DNA of 64,000 nucleotides from Oceanospirillum maris DSM 6286 (GTDB lineage Bacteria; Pseudomonadota; Gammaproteobacteria; Pseudomonadales; Halomonadaceae). Shown one piece after another: positions 27,130-36,542 of this stretch. The notes below the pieces were generated by a model. The model saw only the letters and a list, made by a program, of their open reading frames with translations, ran no database searches and had not been told where the DNA came from. Each line of letters begins with the position of its first letter. Position 1 is the stretch's first letter. The position numbers and the translations under genes are program-made. The DNA is taken from NCBI RefSeq assembly GCF_000422865.1, contig NZ_AUGW01000012.1, positions 102,280 to 166,279 of the forward strand, read 5' to 3'.

Positions 27130-27173
27130 CGGCTTTTATCGTATAACCCGCTTTAACGGCTTTTGCCGCATAA
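27124..27173. repeat. 23-bp direct repeat covering two convergent gene ends
   Basis: CTTTAACGGCTTTTATCGTA (start of copy 1, 27124) recurs at 27151 with three substitutions over 23 bases and a 27-base period. Copy 1 contains the MocR stop codon. Copy 2 contains the stop codon of the converging binding-protein-like gene and encodes its last residues. A local duplication of one gene end is likely. Confidence 0.8.
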
Positions 27174-27962
27174 ATAGAGACAAACCAATTTATCGAGCAA
27201 CCCTTCCTGCTCAAGCTCAGAGATCACACGATTAAAGTCAGCTAATCGATGGGCTTGATTACGATGCAAACGAAAAGAGACAGGATCACTGGCATAGGGT
27301 AGTGATATTTTATAATTTAATTGATGACGACGCTGATAATACAGTGCCACGGACTCCGTCATCAGTCCAATTTCATTCCATCCACGGTGAACACGCTGAG
27401 CAATCTGCCATTGATTGGTGAAATCCTCTCGTACAAGATGCTCAGGTACGGGCCTGCCGCGCACTGCCGCAACCGTTTTACCTTTTAGATCCGGCAGAAT
27501 AAAAATAGGAAATGACAGCTCGGGTCGATAGATAATAACATTGTTAACCACCCAAAATGACTGGGTAAACAGTGACAAACTCGACAATGTGGAATGCGGC
27601 GCATTTTGCTTTGACTCTTCCACAACCCCAACTTCAAGGTCAAGTTGACCAATCTCAAACTGACGAATTAACCGCGCTTGAGTCAAAGGTATAAACTCCA
27701 AGGTTACTTCTAGACGTTGAGCGATCATCCTTAAAATATCAGCATAGATCCCCCGAAAATGGCCATCAGTATCTTGCCAGAAAAAAGGGACAGCACCTGG
27801 CAATGGCATACCAACCCGCAAGCGAGGAGTATCATTCATAGGCTTAATTGCAGAGGTCTTATCCAAATCCGCCCCATTAACGGACAGAGTAAACCCCAGA
27901 AGCAACCACACTATAACCAAGCACAATATAATCCATTTGGCCCCGTAGGCATTATTCTTCAA
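27153..27962 (-). CDS. Periplasmic solute-binding-like protein (SBP_bac_3 type)
   Basis: The 269-residue protein has a hydrophobic signal segment (IILCLVIVWLLLGFTLSVNG) and then a family-3 solute-binding-like domain, with RLRVGMPLPGAVPFFWQDTDGHFRGIYADIL and an internal DLKGKTVAAVRGRPVPEHL. No ABC permease or ATPase is adjacent, so it may be an orphan receptor or sensing protein. The start is TTG at 27960-27962, since the next in-frame ATG would remove the signal peptide; this start is uncertain. It is divergent from the AraC-type gene across only ~64 bases. Confidence 0.75.
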   Translation of the reverse strand: MKNNAYGAKWIILCLVIVWLLLGFTLSVNGADLDKTSAIKPMNDTPRLRVGMPLPGAVPFFWQDTDGHFRGIYADILRMIAQRLEVTLEFIPLTQARLIRQFEIGQLDLEVGVVEESKQNAPHSTLSSLSLFTQSFWVVNNVIIYRPELSFPIFILPDLKGKTVAAVRGRPVPEHLVREDFTNQWQIAQRVHRGWNEIGLMTESVALYYQRRHQLNYKISLPYASDPVSFRLHRNQAHRLADFNRVISELEQEGLLDKLVCLYLCGKSR

Positions 27963-28026
27963 AACCCTGTATTATCCTTACTCATAATATCAACGATCAC
28001 TTTTGCAGCGCATTATCACTTATTTT

Positions 28027-30597
28027 ATGCCAACAGCGACAGCATCTAGCAAGCTCCTAGAACCCATACTACAACTGGCTGGTCATTACACCTCATCCAG
28101 CGAGCCATCAACCGTTTTTGGGCAAAATAAAGCGAATGGCCAAGATAAAGGCCTAGACAATAAAGCCAATCTTCAAAAAGATATTTTAGCCGTGGCAGGG
28201 CTAACTCACACGGATTTTAGCCACCCCGATGCCCGCTTTCCTACGGCAAACTTCAGCACAGTCTTGTCACAACTGACTCGCGCCAGCGGCAACCCTCATA
28301 TTTGTTTACGATTAGCCGAAGCGACACAACCTAGAATGCTCGGCTCAACCGGTTTTCTGATCTCTACCGCTGAAACCCTAGGCCAAGCCCTACATGTCTT
28401 GGAAGACTATCTGTCCATTCTTTATGAAGGCATCAACTTTACACTGGAACGAGGGCAGGAAACCTCTGAACTGGTGCTAAATACCCACAATGAGCCTAGA
28501 AATGTTATTGAGTTTTTTATTGCCTGCTTGATCAACTGGCCCCGCTGGCTGACAGGAAGCCAAATCCCTGTCAACCGAGTACAACTGGCATTTTCAGAGC
28601 CTGAACACGCCGCATCTTATCAGCAACTTTTTGCCGCAGAAGTATTTTTTAATGCCGATAGATACAGTATTCAGTTACCGACAGTCTATCTGGATCAACC
28701 CTGTACTGATGCCAATAGGGAGATGCACCAGCTCCATAAAGAGTTTGCCGATGGCGTACTCAGTAAGCGTCATCAAAAAACAGCCCTTGCTGCTCAAGTA
28801 CGCTCTTTAATTCGCCTGCAACTGTTGAACCAAAACGAAGCGATAAAACGGGAAGATATCGCCCAGCAGCTCGGCTTAAGCTTACGGACCTTACAGCGCA
28901 AACTGGGTGAGCTAAATACTAACTTTCAAAGCCTTTATGATCAAAGCCGTAAAGCACTATGTTTGCAGCTTATCGACAAAGGAGCACTAAGCTTTGGTGA
29001 AGTCGCCTTTCAATTAGGGTTCTCCAATCAATCTGCCTTTCAGAAAGCCTTTAAACGCTGGATGGGGATGGCCCCTAGCCGCTACCGCGAACAGCGCCAT
29101 GCAACCGTATCATCAATCGAGGCCGTCTCAACACAACCCCCTATTCTAGATACACCTCTTTTGGAGGCTAGCACTTCATCTAAAGAGATCGAATCTCAGG
29201 CTGATCAGTTTAAAATCGAGTTACTGCTTGAAAAGCTAGATGATACTTTACCCAGAAAAGATCAAGATCAGCGGTTCTATCTCTTTCAGTTACTGGAAAA
29301 GATTCTCGCCCTATTATCGTTACAACCTGACAATGAAATATTATTACCAAACAAGGACGATAGCGTCTTAGTGTTGCCTAAACTTGAGTATAAAAACCCG
29401 TTTGAATATGAAAACCAGCTTGCTGCACTAGAACGTATTAGCTTGCTAGCCCAGCGGGATGCCAAACCACTTTTATCCGCCTGCGCCATTAGCCAGATGA
29501 CACTAATAAGCCTAAAGCGAGACCTACGATCAAAGGTAAATACCCCACCAGATAGACACCATGATCACGCCCAGTATGCCTATATAGGCTATGCATGGGT
29601 TGCTAACTGGTTTTTCGCCGATTATGCATTATCGGCCATCATGTTAAATCTCGGCTTACAGCAGAATAAAGACTTATATCCCGCAGGCCAAGATCACGAG
29701 AAAGAGAAAGAGAAAGACCAGGTCAAACAACAATTAAGCAGCCACTTGCGTCACTGCAGTCAAGTACAGCATTGGCTAGAACCCATCGCCAAGGTGATAG
29801 AAAAACTTCAGCAAACCGCCGAAGCATTCAACAAGACGAGTGACTGCCTACTCAATCACCAGCAACGCCTACTGTGTTATCAACTTAACACTCTTGCCGG
29901 TGGGCAATCATTAACGGATATCGCCCAACGCTGTGAAAAAGAATACCAACAGATAAGTCCTCAATACCCTTTGCAAGCCGAGCAATTAAAAGCAAGCGGT
30001 ATGCAGCTTGCACTGTATTTACAAGGTAAAGTGCCTTTGCCATCCTCTTGTCTTTACCAAGATGCATGGCGGGGGACAGCGATTATACGAGCTGCTTTTT
30101 TACTTAATCATCAAGCATTATGGCCAGAACTGCTCCATTGGCAGGCACGGCTTGAAAGCGAGCTTCCAGGTTACTTTATCATTAGTGAAACACTTTTTTA
30201 TATCGGCATGATGCGCTTAATATTATCGCAACAAGCGCTACAAAATAGCCCTAGACGACAGCGAATGATTGAGCAAATAGAAGCACGCTTTGCCTTATGG
30301 GCACAGCACTGCCCAGAGAACTTCTCAGGACAGTTACAACTGTTGCAAGCTGAAAAAAGTAGGCTAGAATTTCAACAGGAACACCAAGAGCCGCCTACTC
30401 ATCATTACTACGAGAAAGCCCTTAAAACCTTTAACGTCAGCCCTTTTATACACCACAGAGCCTTGGCCTATGAGCGATACAGTAATTACCTCAACCAAGT
30501 GCAGCAAGATAGCCTAGCCATTTTTTGCCAGCAGGAAGCTAAACAGCTTTATCAATCATGGGGAGCGAGTGCTAAAGTGGCTCAGCTAGAACAATAA
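28027..30597 (+). CDS. AraC family regulator with very long C-terminal helical extension
   Basis: The 856-residue protein starts with an arabinose-binding-type domain of the OruR/ArgR-like AraC group (PF12625-like, to ~residue 235). The AraC helix-turn-helix follows (REDIAQQLGLSLRTLQRKLG, then SFGEVAFQLGFSNQSAFQKAFKRWMG, ending near residue 338). Such regulators normally end there. Here about 510 more residues follow; the last part (RRQRMIEQIEARFALWAQHC, then HYYEKALK, ALAYERY and YQSWGASAKVAQLE) closely resembles the helical region of the large COG3899-type signalling ATPases with kinase domains. The role of the extension is unknown. The frame is also open from a TTG at 28003. Confidence 0.82.
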   Translation: MPTATASSKLLEPILQLAGHYTSSSEPSTVFGQNKANGQDKGLDNKANLQKDILAVAGLTHTDFSHPDARFPTANFSTVLSQLTRASGNPHICLRLAEATQPRMLGSTGFLISTAETLGQALHVLEDYLSILYEGINFTLERGQETSELVLNTHNEPRNVIEFFIACLINWPRWLTGSQIPVNRVQLAFSEPEHAASYQQLFAAEVFFNADRYSIQLPTVYLDQPCTDANREMHQLHKEFADGVLSKRHQKTALAAQVRSLIRLQLLNQNEAIKREDIAQQLGLSLRTLQRKLGELNTNFQSLYDQSRKALCLQLIDKGALSFGEVAFQLGFSNQSAFQKAFKRWMGMAPSRYREQRHATVSSIEAVSTQPPILDTPLLEASTSSKEIESQADQFKIELLLEKLDDTLPRKDQDQRFYLFQLLEKILALLSLQPDNEILLPNKDDSVLVLPKLEYKNPFEYENQLAALERISLLAQRDAKPLLSACAISQMTLISLKRDLRSKVNTPPDRHHDHAQYAYIGYAWVANWFFADYALSAIMLNLGLQQNKDLYPAGQDHEKEKEKDQVKQQLSSHLRHCSQVQHWLEPIAKVIEKLQQTAEAFNKTSDCLLNHQQRLLCYQLNTLAGGQSLTDIAQRCEKEYQQISPQYPLQAEQLKASGMQLALYLQGKVPLPSSCLYQDAWRGTAIIRAAFLLNHQALWPELLHWQARLESELPGYFIISETLFYIGMMRLILSQQALQNSPRRQRMIEQIEARFALWAQHCPENFSGQLQLLQAEKSRLEFQQEHQEPPTHHYYEKALKTFNVSPFIHHRALAYERYSNYLNQVQQDSLAIFCQQEAKQLYQSWGASAKVAQLEQ

Positions 30598-30723
30598 ACC
30601 TCATAATCCATCCCCTCCTGGCTATAAATTGGTTTGGTTTGGTTTAATAGTAGCCTGACAATAAAGTTTACTGGCACAATATTGCCCCTCTACCACTTCA
30701 TAAGTTAAGCGATAAAAAAATCT

Positions 30724-31800
30724 ATGACGCCTTGGAAAATACTGGTTGTTGATGATGAAGAAGGTATTCACGGCATCACTCGGATGATCTTCCGTGATTA
30801 CATGTTTGAGCAGCGCCCCATCGAATTAATTAGCGCGATGAGTAGCCTAGAAGCTCAGGAGAAATTACAACAGCACCCCGACATATCCTTGATTCTTTTG
30901 GATGTGGTGATGGAGTCTGAAAATGCAGGGCTGCATCTGGTCGAACATATTCGTCATCATTTACATAATACCGATGTGCGCATTATTTTACGCACAGGGC
31001 ATCCTGGTTATGCGCCGGAAGCTCAGGTTATTATTCGTTATGATATTAATGATTATTTGAGCAAAGCAGAACTATCTGCCTCCAGATTACTGACTTCGGT
31101 TATTGTGGCTTTGCGCTCTTATCGGGATATTCAGCAGGCTCGTCAGCAAGCAAAACCCTCACCGGTGGAACCAAGCCCAGAACCTGCATTATTGGCCGCA
31201 GCAGTACCGAGGCTGAAACAACAGCTTAATTCGGCCTTAAAGCAAGGCCAGCGTCTCTGCCAGCTAGACTTAAACCCTGTCGCAACCAGCTTAGTACAGG
31301 ATATTCAGGCCTACCACGCCAGATTAAGCAACAGTATTCGGCTACTGGCATTAGAGCCTCTGCCCGTAGACTTAGAAACTCAAACAAAGCATAAGCCTAG
31401 CCCGGTGGTGGCCAGTCGTTTGATGAATGATATCTTAGACGTTTTTTTACCATTAAGCCGGCAGGAAGGCTGGTTGCTTGATTACCGTTTAGCGCCAGAG
31501 CTATCTGATATCCTGATGATCGACCAAGCCTTAGTCAAAACATTGCTGATGACGGGCATAGAGTTGGCACTATTACAGGCTAAAGGGGAAGATATTAAGA
31601 TCACGCTGCAGCATGGCGATAGCCCTCAACAACTGCAACTGCATATTGAGCAAAGTAGCGGACAACCAGTACTTGATCGCTCCCCGTGGGCACAGCATTT
31701 ACGACAGAAGCTGCATCAGCTAACACAACAATTGCAGGGCCGTTTTATAGAAATTGATGAAGGCGGTGTGATCTGTTGCCAAATACAACTGGCTGATTAA
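30724..31800 (+). CDS. Response regulator with unusual C-terminal domain
   Basis: The 358-residue protein has a receiver domain (residues ~1-135: VVDDEEG, phospho-acceptor Asp in LILLDVVME, and the Lys in DYLSKAE). It contains RIILRTGHPGYAPE, typical of receivers found with DUF3369/HD-GYP proteins. The remaining ~220 residues are not a DNA-binding domain. They are helical with a late segment (ILMIDQALVKTLLMTGIELA, then KITLQHGDS and QLQLHIEQS) that could be a degenerate histidine-kinase-like dimer/ATPase fold, lacking clear N and G boxes. It follows the AraC gene by 126 bases. Its partner kinase is not evident; the kinase at 36.5 kb is a candidate. Confidence 0.78.
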   Translation: MTPWKILVVDDEEGIHGITRMIFRDYMFEQRPIELISAMSSLEAQEKLQQHPDISLILLDVVMESENAGLHLVEHIRHHLHNTDVRIILRTGHPGYAPEAQVIIRYDINDYLSKAELSASRLLTSVIVALRSYRDIQQARQQAKPSPVEPSPEPALLAAAVPRLKQQLNSALKQGQRLCQLDLNPVATSLVQDIQAYHARLSNSIRLLALEPLPVDLETQTKHKPSPVVASRLMNDILDVFLPLSRQEGWLLDYRLAPELSDILMIDQALVKTLLMTGIELALLQAKGEDIKITLQHGDSPQQLQLHIEQSSGQPVLDRSPWAQHLRQKLHQLTQQLQGRFIEIDEGGVICCQIQLAD

Positions 31801-31829
31801 ATCACTTAACCAGCCAGTGAGTTCTTAGT

Positions 31830-32279
31830 CTAACTTTTTAACAGCATAACCGAGCAGCGAGCCCGTTCGGCAACTCTTGATGACACAGATCCTAGCAAGA
31901 ATTCATCCAAGCGTGATCGGTGATGGGCTGCTAGCAAAACAAGGTCTATCCCTTCATGCTTAATATGGTGCAGAATATTTTCTGCAGGCGAGCCTTCATA
32001 TACCTTAAGCACAACCTTAGCATCCGCAGGTACGTTCTCATTGGCTAAAACGTTGTCATGGGCAAACTGTTTAAGCTGAGCCGCAACTTTTTTTACCGCG
32101 TCGTGGTGATCATCCTCACTAAAATACCCCGCTACGATAGGATTGCCATAACCGGCAACAACTGTAATCAAATGCAGTTCAGCGTGATTATCAACGACTT
32201 CACGTATGGCCAGCTTAAGTGCCTGCTGGCTAAAATCCGACTCACCTAGATCAATCGGTACTAATACTTTATTAAACAT
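31830..32279 (-). CDS. Universal stress protein (UspA family)
   Basis: The 149-residue cytoplasmic protein begins MFNKVLVPIDLGESDFSQQA and ends in ATP-binding-type residues GSVSSRVAERARCSVMLL, typical of UspA proteins. It lies 166 bases downstream of the TRAP permease on the same strand. TRAP operons often include an ATP-binding Usp that modulates the transporter (for example TeaD in Halomonas), so a regulatory role on this transporter is plausible. Confidence 0.9.
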   Translation of the reverse strand: MFNKVLVPIDLGESDFSQQALKLAIREVVDNHAELHLITVVAGYGNPIVAGYFSEDDHHDAVKKVAAQLKQFAHDNVLANENVPADAKVVLKVYEGSPAENILHHIKHEGIDLVLLAAHHRSRLDEFLLGSVSSRVAERARCSVMLLKS

Positions 32280-32445
32280 CAGCTTGTCCCCTTTCCCCTA
32301 TGGATGATTATCCTAAAAAAATGATCGCCCTAAAGATAACCCTGAACGATCAAAGAAGGAACCTATACAAGAATAGGCACGCCAAAGGCGCACCTACTCA
32401 TATGGGCTTAAAGATAGACCTAAAGATAAATTTAAAAGAGTAAAC

Positions 32446-35097
32446 CTATCCGGCTACTGCTTTTTGACCATCTTCTTTAGATTTATGCTCTTCTTCTTTT
32501 TTGCGGCGTCTTAGCTGCAATCCGCGAATCACAATTAATAATGCCAGTGCAGGAATAAAGATCAATTGATGCGGAGGCTGTGCTTGGGGTACCTGAACCC
32601 CTGTCACGACCTGATCAAAGGCTAATCCTGCTTTTTCTGCGGCACTATCAAAGCCGACAAAATCAACCACTAAACGATTATCATCGTTAAGAAACTCGAT
32701 CCCTGTATTCGCTAAACGATCGACTCCAGTAGCGCCTTCAGCAAGAGCTAGATGGGTAACAAATGAGCGCGCATTACCAACGCCATCAAAGCCATCAATC
32801 CAGAATCGTAGCTCAGTACCAGCCTCAACCTGATCCATGGTTGAAACAACCGAAGAAGGCTCTACCATCTGATAAGGCTCAACAATACGATCCATCCAGA
32901 AACCTGGGCGGAACAGTGAGAAAGCGATCAATAGCAGCAATATTGTTTCATACCAGCGATTACGGCTAAAGAAGTAGCCTTGAGTGGCGGCTGTAAATAC
33001 CAACATCGCAATCGTTGCCACAATAAAGACTTGTATCCCCTCGACCCATGTCACATCGATCAACAAAAGATCGGTGTTAAAGATAAAGAGGAAAGGCAGC
33101 GCTGCGGTTCTTAAGCTATAGGAAAAAGCAACAAAGCCGGTGCGAATCGGATCACCACCTGAAACCGCTGCCGCAGCAAAAGAGGCTAAGCCAACCGGTG
33201 GCGTCACATCCGCCATAATCCCGAAATAGAACACAAACAGGTGAACCGCAATTAAAGGTACGATTAAGCCCGCTTCTTGCCCTAAAGAGATCACAACAGG
33301 TGCTAACAACGAGGACACCACAATATAGTTAGCCGTCGTTGGCAGTCCCATACCTAGGATCAAGCTTAGGATCGCCGTTAATAGCAACATCAGTAACAGG
33401 TTACCCATTGAGAGCACCTCAACCAAATCCGCTAACACAGACCCCACACCGGTTTGTGATACCGCACCCACGATAATACCCGCCGTTGCCGTAGCAATAC
33501 CGATGCCAATCATGTTCCGTGCGCCGGTGATTAAACCATCAATCAGCTCGTTAAAACCCTGGCGAATCGGCCCATCAAATAGATCTTCCTTGCGGAAAAA
33601 GGCCATTAGAGGACGCTGGGTTAACAAGATAAAGATCATTAATACCGTTGCCCAAAAAGCAGATAGCCCAGGGGACAAGCGTTCAACCATTAAACACCAA
33701 ACCAGAACGACAACCGGTAGTAAAAAGTGCAAACCTGATTTAACCGTAGCGCCCACTTCCGGTAGCGCCAGCATGGGTTCGTTAGGATCATCCAGTTTTA
33801 GGTCAGGCCCCATTGCCGCTAATCGCACCAGAGCAGCATACGCAGCCATCAGTAAGATGCTAATCACAATACCGGCATAGGCACCAAAGGCAGGCTTGAT
33901 CCATCCAATACCGTAATAAACCCCACCGGCGATAGCACAAGTGACTAAGAAACCGCTAAGCAGCCCAATTAAACGCAAGTGCCAAGGCTTAACAACCCCT
34001 TGACGAGGCAGGCCTTTCATATCTTGCTTTAAGGCTTCTAAGTGTACGATATAGATCAAAGCAATATAGGAAATTAATGCGGGTAGAAAAGCGTGCGTAA
34101 TCACCTGTACATAGGAGATACCGACATATTCCACCATCAAAAAGGCCGCTGCACCCATCACAGGAGGCATAATCTGCCCATTAACAGATGAAGCCACTTC
34201 TACCGCACCGGCTTTTTCAGATGAGAAACCCACGCGTTTCATCATCGGAATCGTAAAAGTACCCGTGGTAACAACATTGGCAATTGATGATCCTGAGATC
34301 AAGCCCGTTAAACCTGACGATACCACGGCTGCTTTTGCTGGGCCGCCACGCATATGGCCCAATAGTGAGAAAGCCACCTGAATAAAGTAGTTACCGGCAC
34401 CGGCCTTATCCAGTAGAGCGCCAAACAGCACAAACAAAAAGACAAAACTTGAAGAGACCCCAAGGGCAATACCAAAAACCCCTTCGGTCGTCAGCCATTG
34501 ATGGTTCAATAACTGTTCTAGATCGACCCCTTTATGAGCAATGATCTCTGGCATATACGCTCCCCCAAGGGAGTAAACCAAAAACACCATCGCCACAATC
34601 ATCAATGGCGGCCCTAAGGTACGTCGCGTTGCTTCAAGTAACAGCACAAGCCCAACAACCGATGCCACAATATCTTGAGTATTCGGCAGACCAGGGCGTG
34701 AAGCCAGTTGTTCATAGAAAAGGAACAGGTAAGACGCGCCTAACGCTGCCAATAAAGATAGAACAAAATCAAGCGTAGGAATTCTATCGCGGGGCGAATG
34801 GGCCAGCGCAGGATAAGCGGTAAAGGCTAGAAATATTGCAAAACCTAAATGCAAAGCCCGAACTTCTGTATCATTAAAGATGCCAAAACTGCCTATTAAT
34901 GGCCAATCATAAAACGGTAATGGTGAGGCGATCCATAATTGAAATAGTGACCATATTAATGCAACAGTCAATAAAAGCTTTCCCTGCCAACCACCAGGAA
35001 TACGAGCGCCGGTATCGTTAGCCGATACCATATCCTGTAGCTCTTTTTCGTCCACGGTAACTGGAGTGTCATCCGCACTGCTGTGGTGACGTGTCAT
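32446..35097 (-). CDS. TRAP transporter fused permease (4TM/12TM, TAXI type)
   Basis: This 883-residue inner-membrane protein fuses the small (DctQ-like) and large (DctM-like) TRAP subunits, as in TAXI systems that carry dicarboxylates or other acids with Na+. Conserved segments include GLTGLISGSSIANVVTTGTFTIP, SSVNGQIMPPVMGAAAFLM and MGLPTTANYIVVSSLLAPV. The last ~130 residues (TELRFWIDGFDGVGNARSF onward) resemble the DUF3394 extension, then end in a charged tail. It is preceded by two hairpins that separate it from the binding-protein gene. The substrate is unknown. Confidence 0.94.
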   Translation of the reverse strand: MTRHHSSADDTPVTVDEKELQDMVSANDTGARIPGGWQGKLLLTVALIWSLFQLWIASPLPFYDWPLIGSFGIFNDTEVRALHLGFAIFLAFTAYPALAHSPRDRIPTLDFVLSLLAALGASYLFLFYEQLASRPGLPNTQDIVASVVGLVLLLEATRRTLGPPLMIVAMVFLVYSLGGAYMPEIIAHKGVDLEQLLNHQWLTTEGVFGIALGVSSSFVFLFVLFGALLDKAGAGNYFIQVAFSLLGHMRGGPAKAAVVSSGLTGLISGSSIANVVTTGTFTIPMMKRVGFSSEKAGAVEVASSVNGQIMPPVMGAAAFLMVEYVGISYVQVITHAFLPALISYIALIYIVHLEALKQDMKGLPRQGVVKPWHLRLIGLLSGFLVTCAIAGGVYYGIGWIKPAFGAYAGIVISILLMAAYAALVRLAAMGPDLKLDDPNEPMLALPEVGATVKSGLHFLLPVVVLVWCLMVERLSPGLSAFWATVLMIFILLTQRPLMAFFRKEDLFDGPIRQGFNELIDGLITGARNMIGIGIATATAGIIVGAVSQTGVGSVLADLVEVLSMGNLLLMLLLTAILSLILGMGLPTTANYIVVSSLLAPVVISLGQEAGLIVPLIAVHLFVFYFGIMADVTPPVGLASFAAAAVSGGDPIRTGFVAFSYSLRTAALPFLFIFNTDLLLIDVTWVEGIQVFIVATIAMLVFTAATQGYFFSRNRWYETILLLLIAFSLFRPGFWMDRIVEPYQMVEPSSVVSTMDQVEAGTELRFWIDGFDGVGNARSFVTHLALAEGATGVDRLANTGIEFLNDDNRLVVDFVGFDSAAEKAGLAFDQVVTGVQVPQAQPPHQLIFIPALALLIVIRGLQLRRRKKEEEHKSKEDGQKAVAG

Positions 35098-35157
35098 ATC
35101 AGCTCCTTAAAACAGATGAGGCTTAGGCTAGAAGAAAGGCTAAAAGCCCTCAACAAT

Positions 35158-35208
35158 AAAAAAGCCCTCGGCAATCAGTCATTGAACACTGAGCCTAATA
35201 GCCAAGGG
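35158..35208 (-). terminator. Intrinsic terminator between TAXI binding protein and TRAP permease
   Basis: On the minus strand CCCTTGGC (35208-35201) pairs with GCCGAGGG (35172-35165), with an inner TCAGT/ACTGA stem, followed by CTTTTTTATTG. This is a good Rho-independent terminator lying between two genes of the same transport system, so it may limit permease expression relative to binding protein. Confidence 0.7.
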
Positions 35209-35253
35209 TTAATAAAAAAGATAGCTCAAAAAAAGATAGGACGTTAGAAAACG

Positions 35254-35283
35254 CACTCAGGCACCAACATAGGTGCCTGAGTG
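35254..35283 (-). terminator. Perfect hairpin just downstream of TAXI binding-protein gene
   Basis: CACTCAGGCACC (35254) pairs perfectly over 12 bases with GGTGCCTGAGTG ending at 35283, with a six-base loop, 17 bases after the binding-protein stop. It is followed on the minus strand by CGTTTTC, only a weak U-run, so it could be a terminator or a 3'-end stabilising stem. Confidence 0.65.
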
Positions 35284-35300
35284 GTTAAAAATTGCAGGAA

Positions 35301-36305
35301 TTACATCCAACCGCGCTCTTTGTAGTAACGGATCGCACCTTCATGAAGGGGAGCTGATAGACCATCAGAAATCATTGTCTTAGGATCTAGGTTAGCAAAT
35401 GCAGGGTGCAAACGCTTAAAACGGTCAAAGTTATCAAATACGGCTTTAACAACATGATAAACCGTATCAGCATCAACATTGGCGGACGTTACCATTGTTG
35501 CGGCGTTACCAAAAGTTGTTACATCACTGTCGGTACCGTTGTACATGCCACCTTTGATCGTTGCTTTCGCATAGAACGCATTGTTATCAATCAGTTTAGA
35601 GATAACGGGGCCTGTTACCGGAATCACTTTTGCGTCACAAGATGTGGTCGCTTCTTTGATCGCACCAGATGGGTGACCAACAGAGTACAGCATGGCATCA
35701 ATTTTGTTATCGCAAAGCGCTTGAGCTTGCTCAGACGCTTTTAGCTCTGCCGCTAGCTTAAAGGTGTCTTTATCCCAGCCTTTCTCAGCCATGATAAGTT
35801 CCATCGTACCACGGGTACCAGAACCTGGATTTTGAAGGTTAACGCGCTTACCCGCTAGGTCATCAAAATGCTCAATGCCGGAATCAGCACGGGCAACAAC
35901 AGTAAAGGGTTCATTATGTACAGAGAACAGAGCACGTAGTTCTTTAAATGGCCCTTGCTGCTTAAATGAATCATGTTTTTGACCATTTAGCGCGTAATAC
36001 TGCCAATCAGACTGAGCCAAGCCCATATCTTGCTGACCTTGGCGAATGGCGTTGATATTAGCAACAGAACCGCCGGTTGAAGGCGCAGTACACTTGATAC
36101 CATGATCACTGGTGCCACGGTTTACTAGGCGGCACATAGATTGGCCAACCACGTAATAAACGCCAGTTTGACCACCCGTACCAATCGTCACAAACGTTTG
36201 GTCAGCACTAGCCGTCGCGGGCGTTAATGCGGCGGCAAGACCCATAGCGGAAAGCAATACAGAAGTCGCAAATTTAGTCTTAAGAGACATTGTTTTTGAA
36301 AACAT
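35301..36305 (-). CDS. TAXI family TRAP transporter solute-binding protein
   Basis: The product has a signal peptide (FATSVLLSAMGLAAALTPAT, then ASA) and the TAXI-family domain: FVTIGTGGQTGVYYVVGQSMCRLVN, STGGSVANINAIRQGQQDMGLAQSD and LAGKRVNLQNPGSGTRGTME. It delivers substrate to the fused permease. I start at ATG 36303-36305, with AAGGG six bases upstream; an in-frame ATG at 36323 would add six residues. It heads the TRAP operon. A paralogue lies at 38.4 kb on the other side of the sensor kinase gene. Confidence 0.92.
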   Translation of the reverse strand: MFSKTMSLKTKFATSVLLSAMGLAAALTPATASADQTFVTIGTGGQTGVYYVVGQSMCRLVNRGTSDHGIKCTAPSTGGSVANINAIRQGQQDMGLAQSDWQYYALNGQKHDSFKQQGPFKELRALFSVHNEPFTVVARADSGIEHFDDLAGKRVNLQNPGSGTRGTMELIMAEKGWDKDTFKLAAELKASEQAQALCDNKIDAMLYSVGHPSGAIKEATTSCDAKVIPVTGPVISKLIDNNAFYAKATIKGGMYNGTDSDVTTFGNAATMVTSANVDADTVYHVVKAVFDNFDRFKRLHPAFANLDPKTMISDGLSAPLHEGAIRYYKERGWM

Positions 36306-36542
36306 AGTAACCCTTCTTATCATTATTATCCCTTAAGCGGGAATCGATTTTTATAAACAGCTAAACTCGGCAAAAGACTTTTTCGGTAGTGCTAAGACAC
36401 CACTGCAGCTTGCTTGCTAATACGGTCTTAATTAGCGGTATTAAACCCTACCGAAACTATAAATCTTGGCCGGCCTCCCCTGGTGCGCTCTAGGAGGTCA
36501 AACTAAGGTACTGCAAAGTGTTGTTACGGTCGGCCTTTTTTC

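Noticed and set aside
31789-31817. CTGGCTG/CAGCCAG inverted repeat at the end of the response regulator gene
   Set aside because: Seven-base stem with a 15-base loop and no T-run; too weak to call a terminator.
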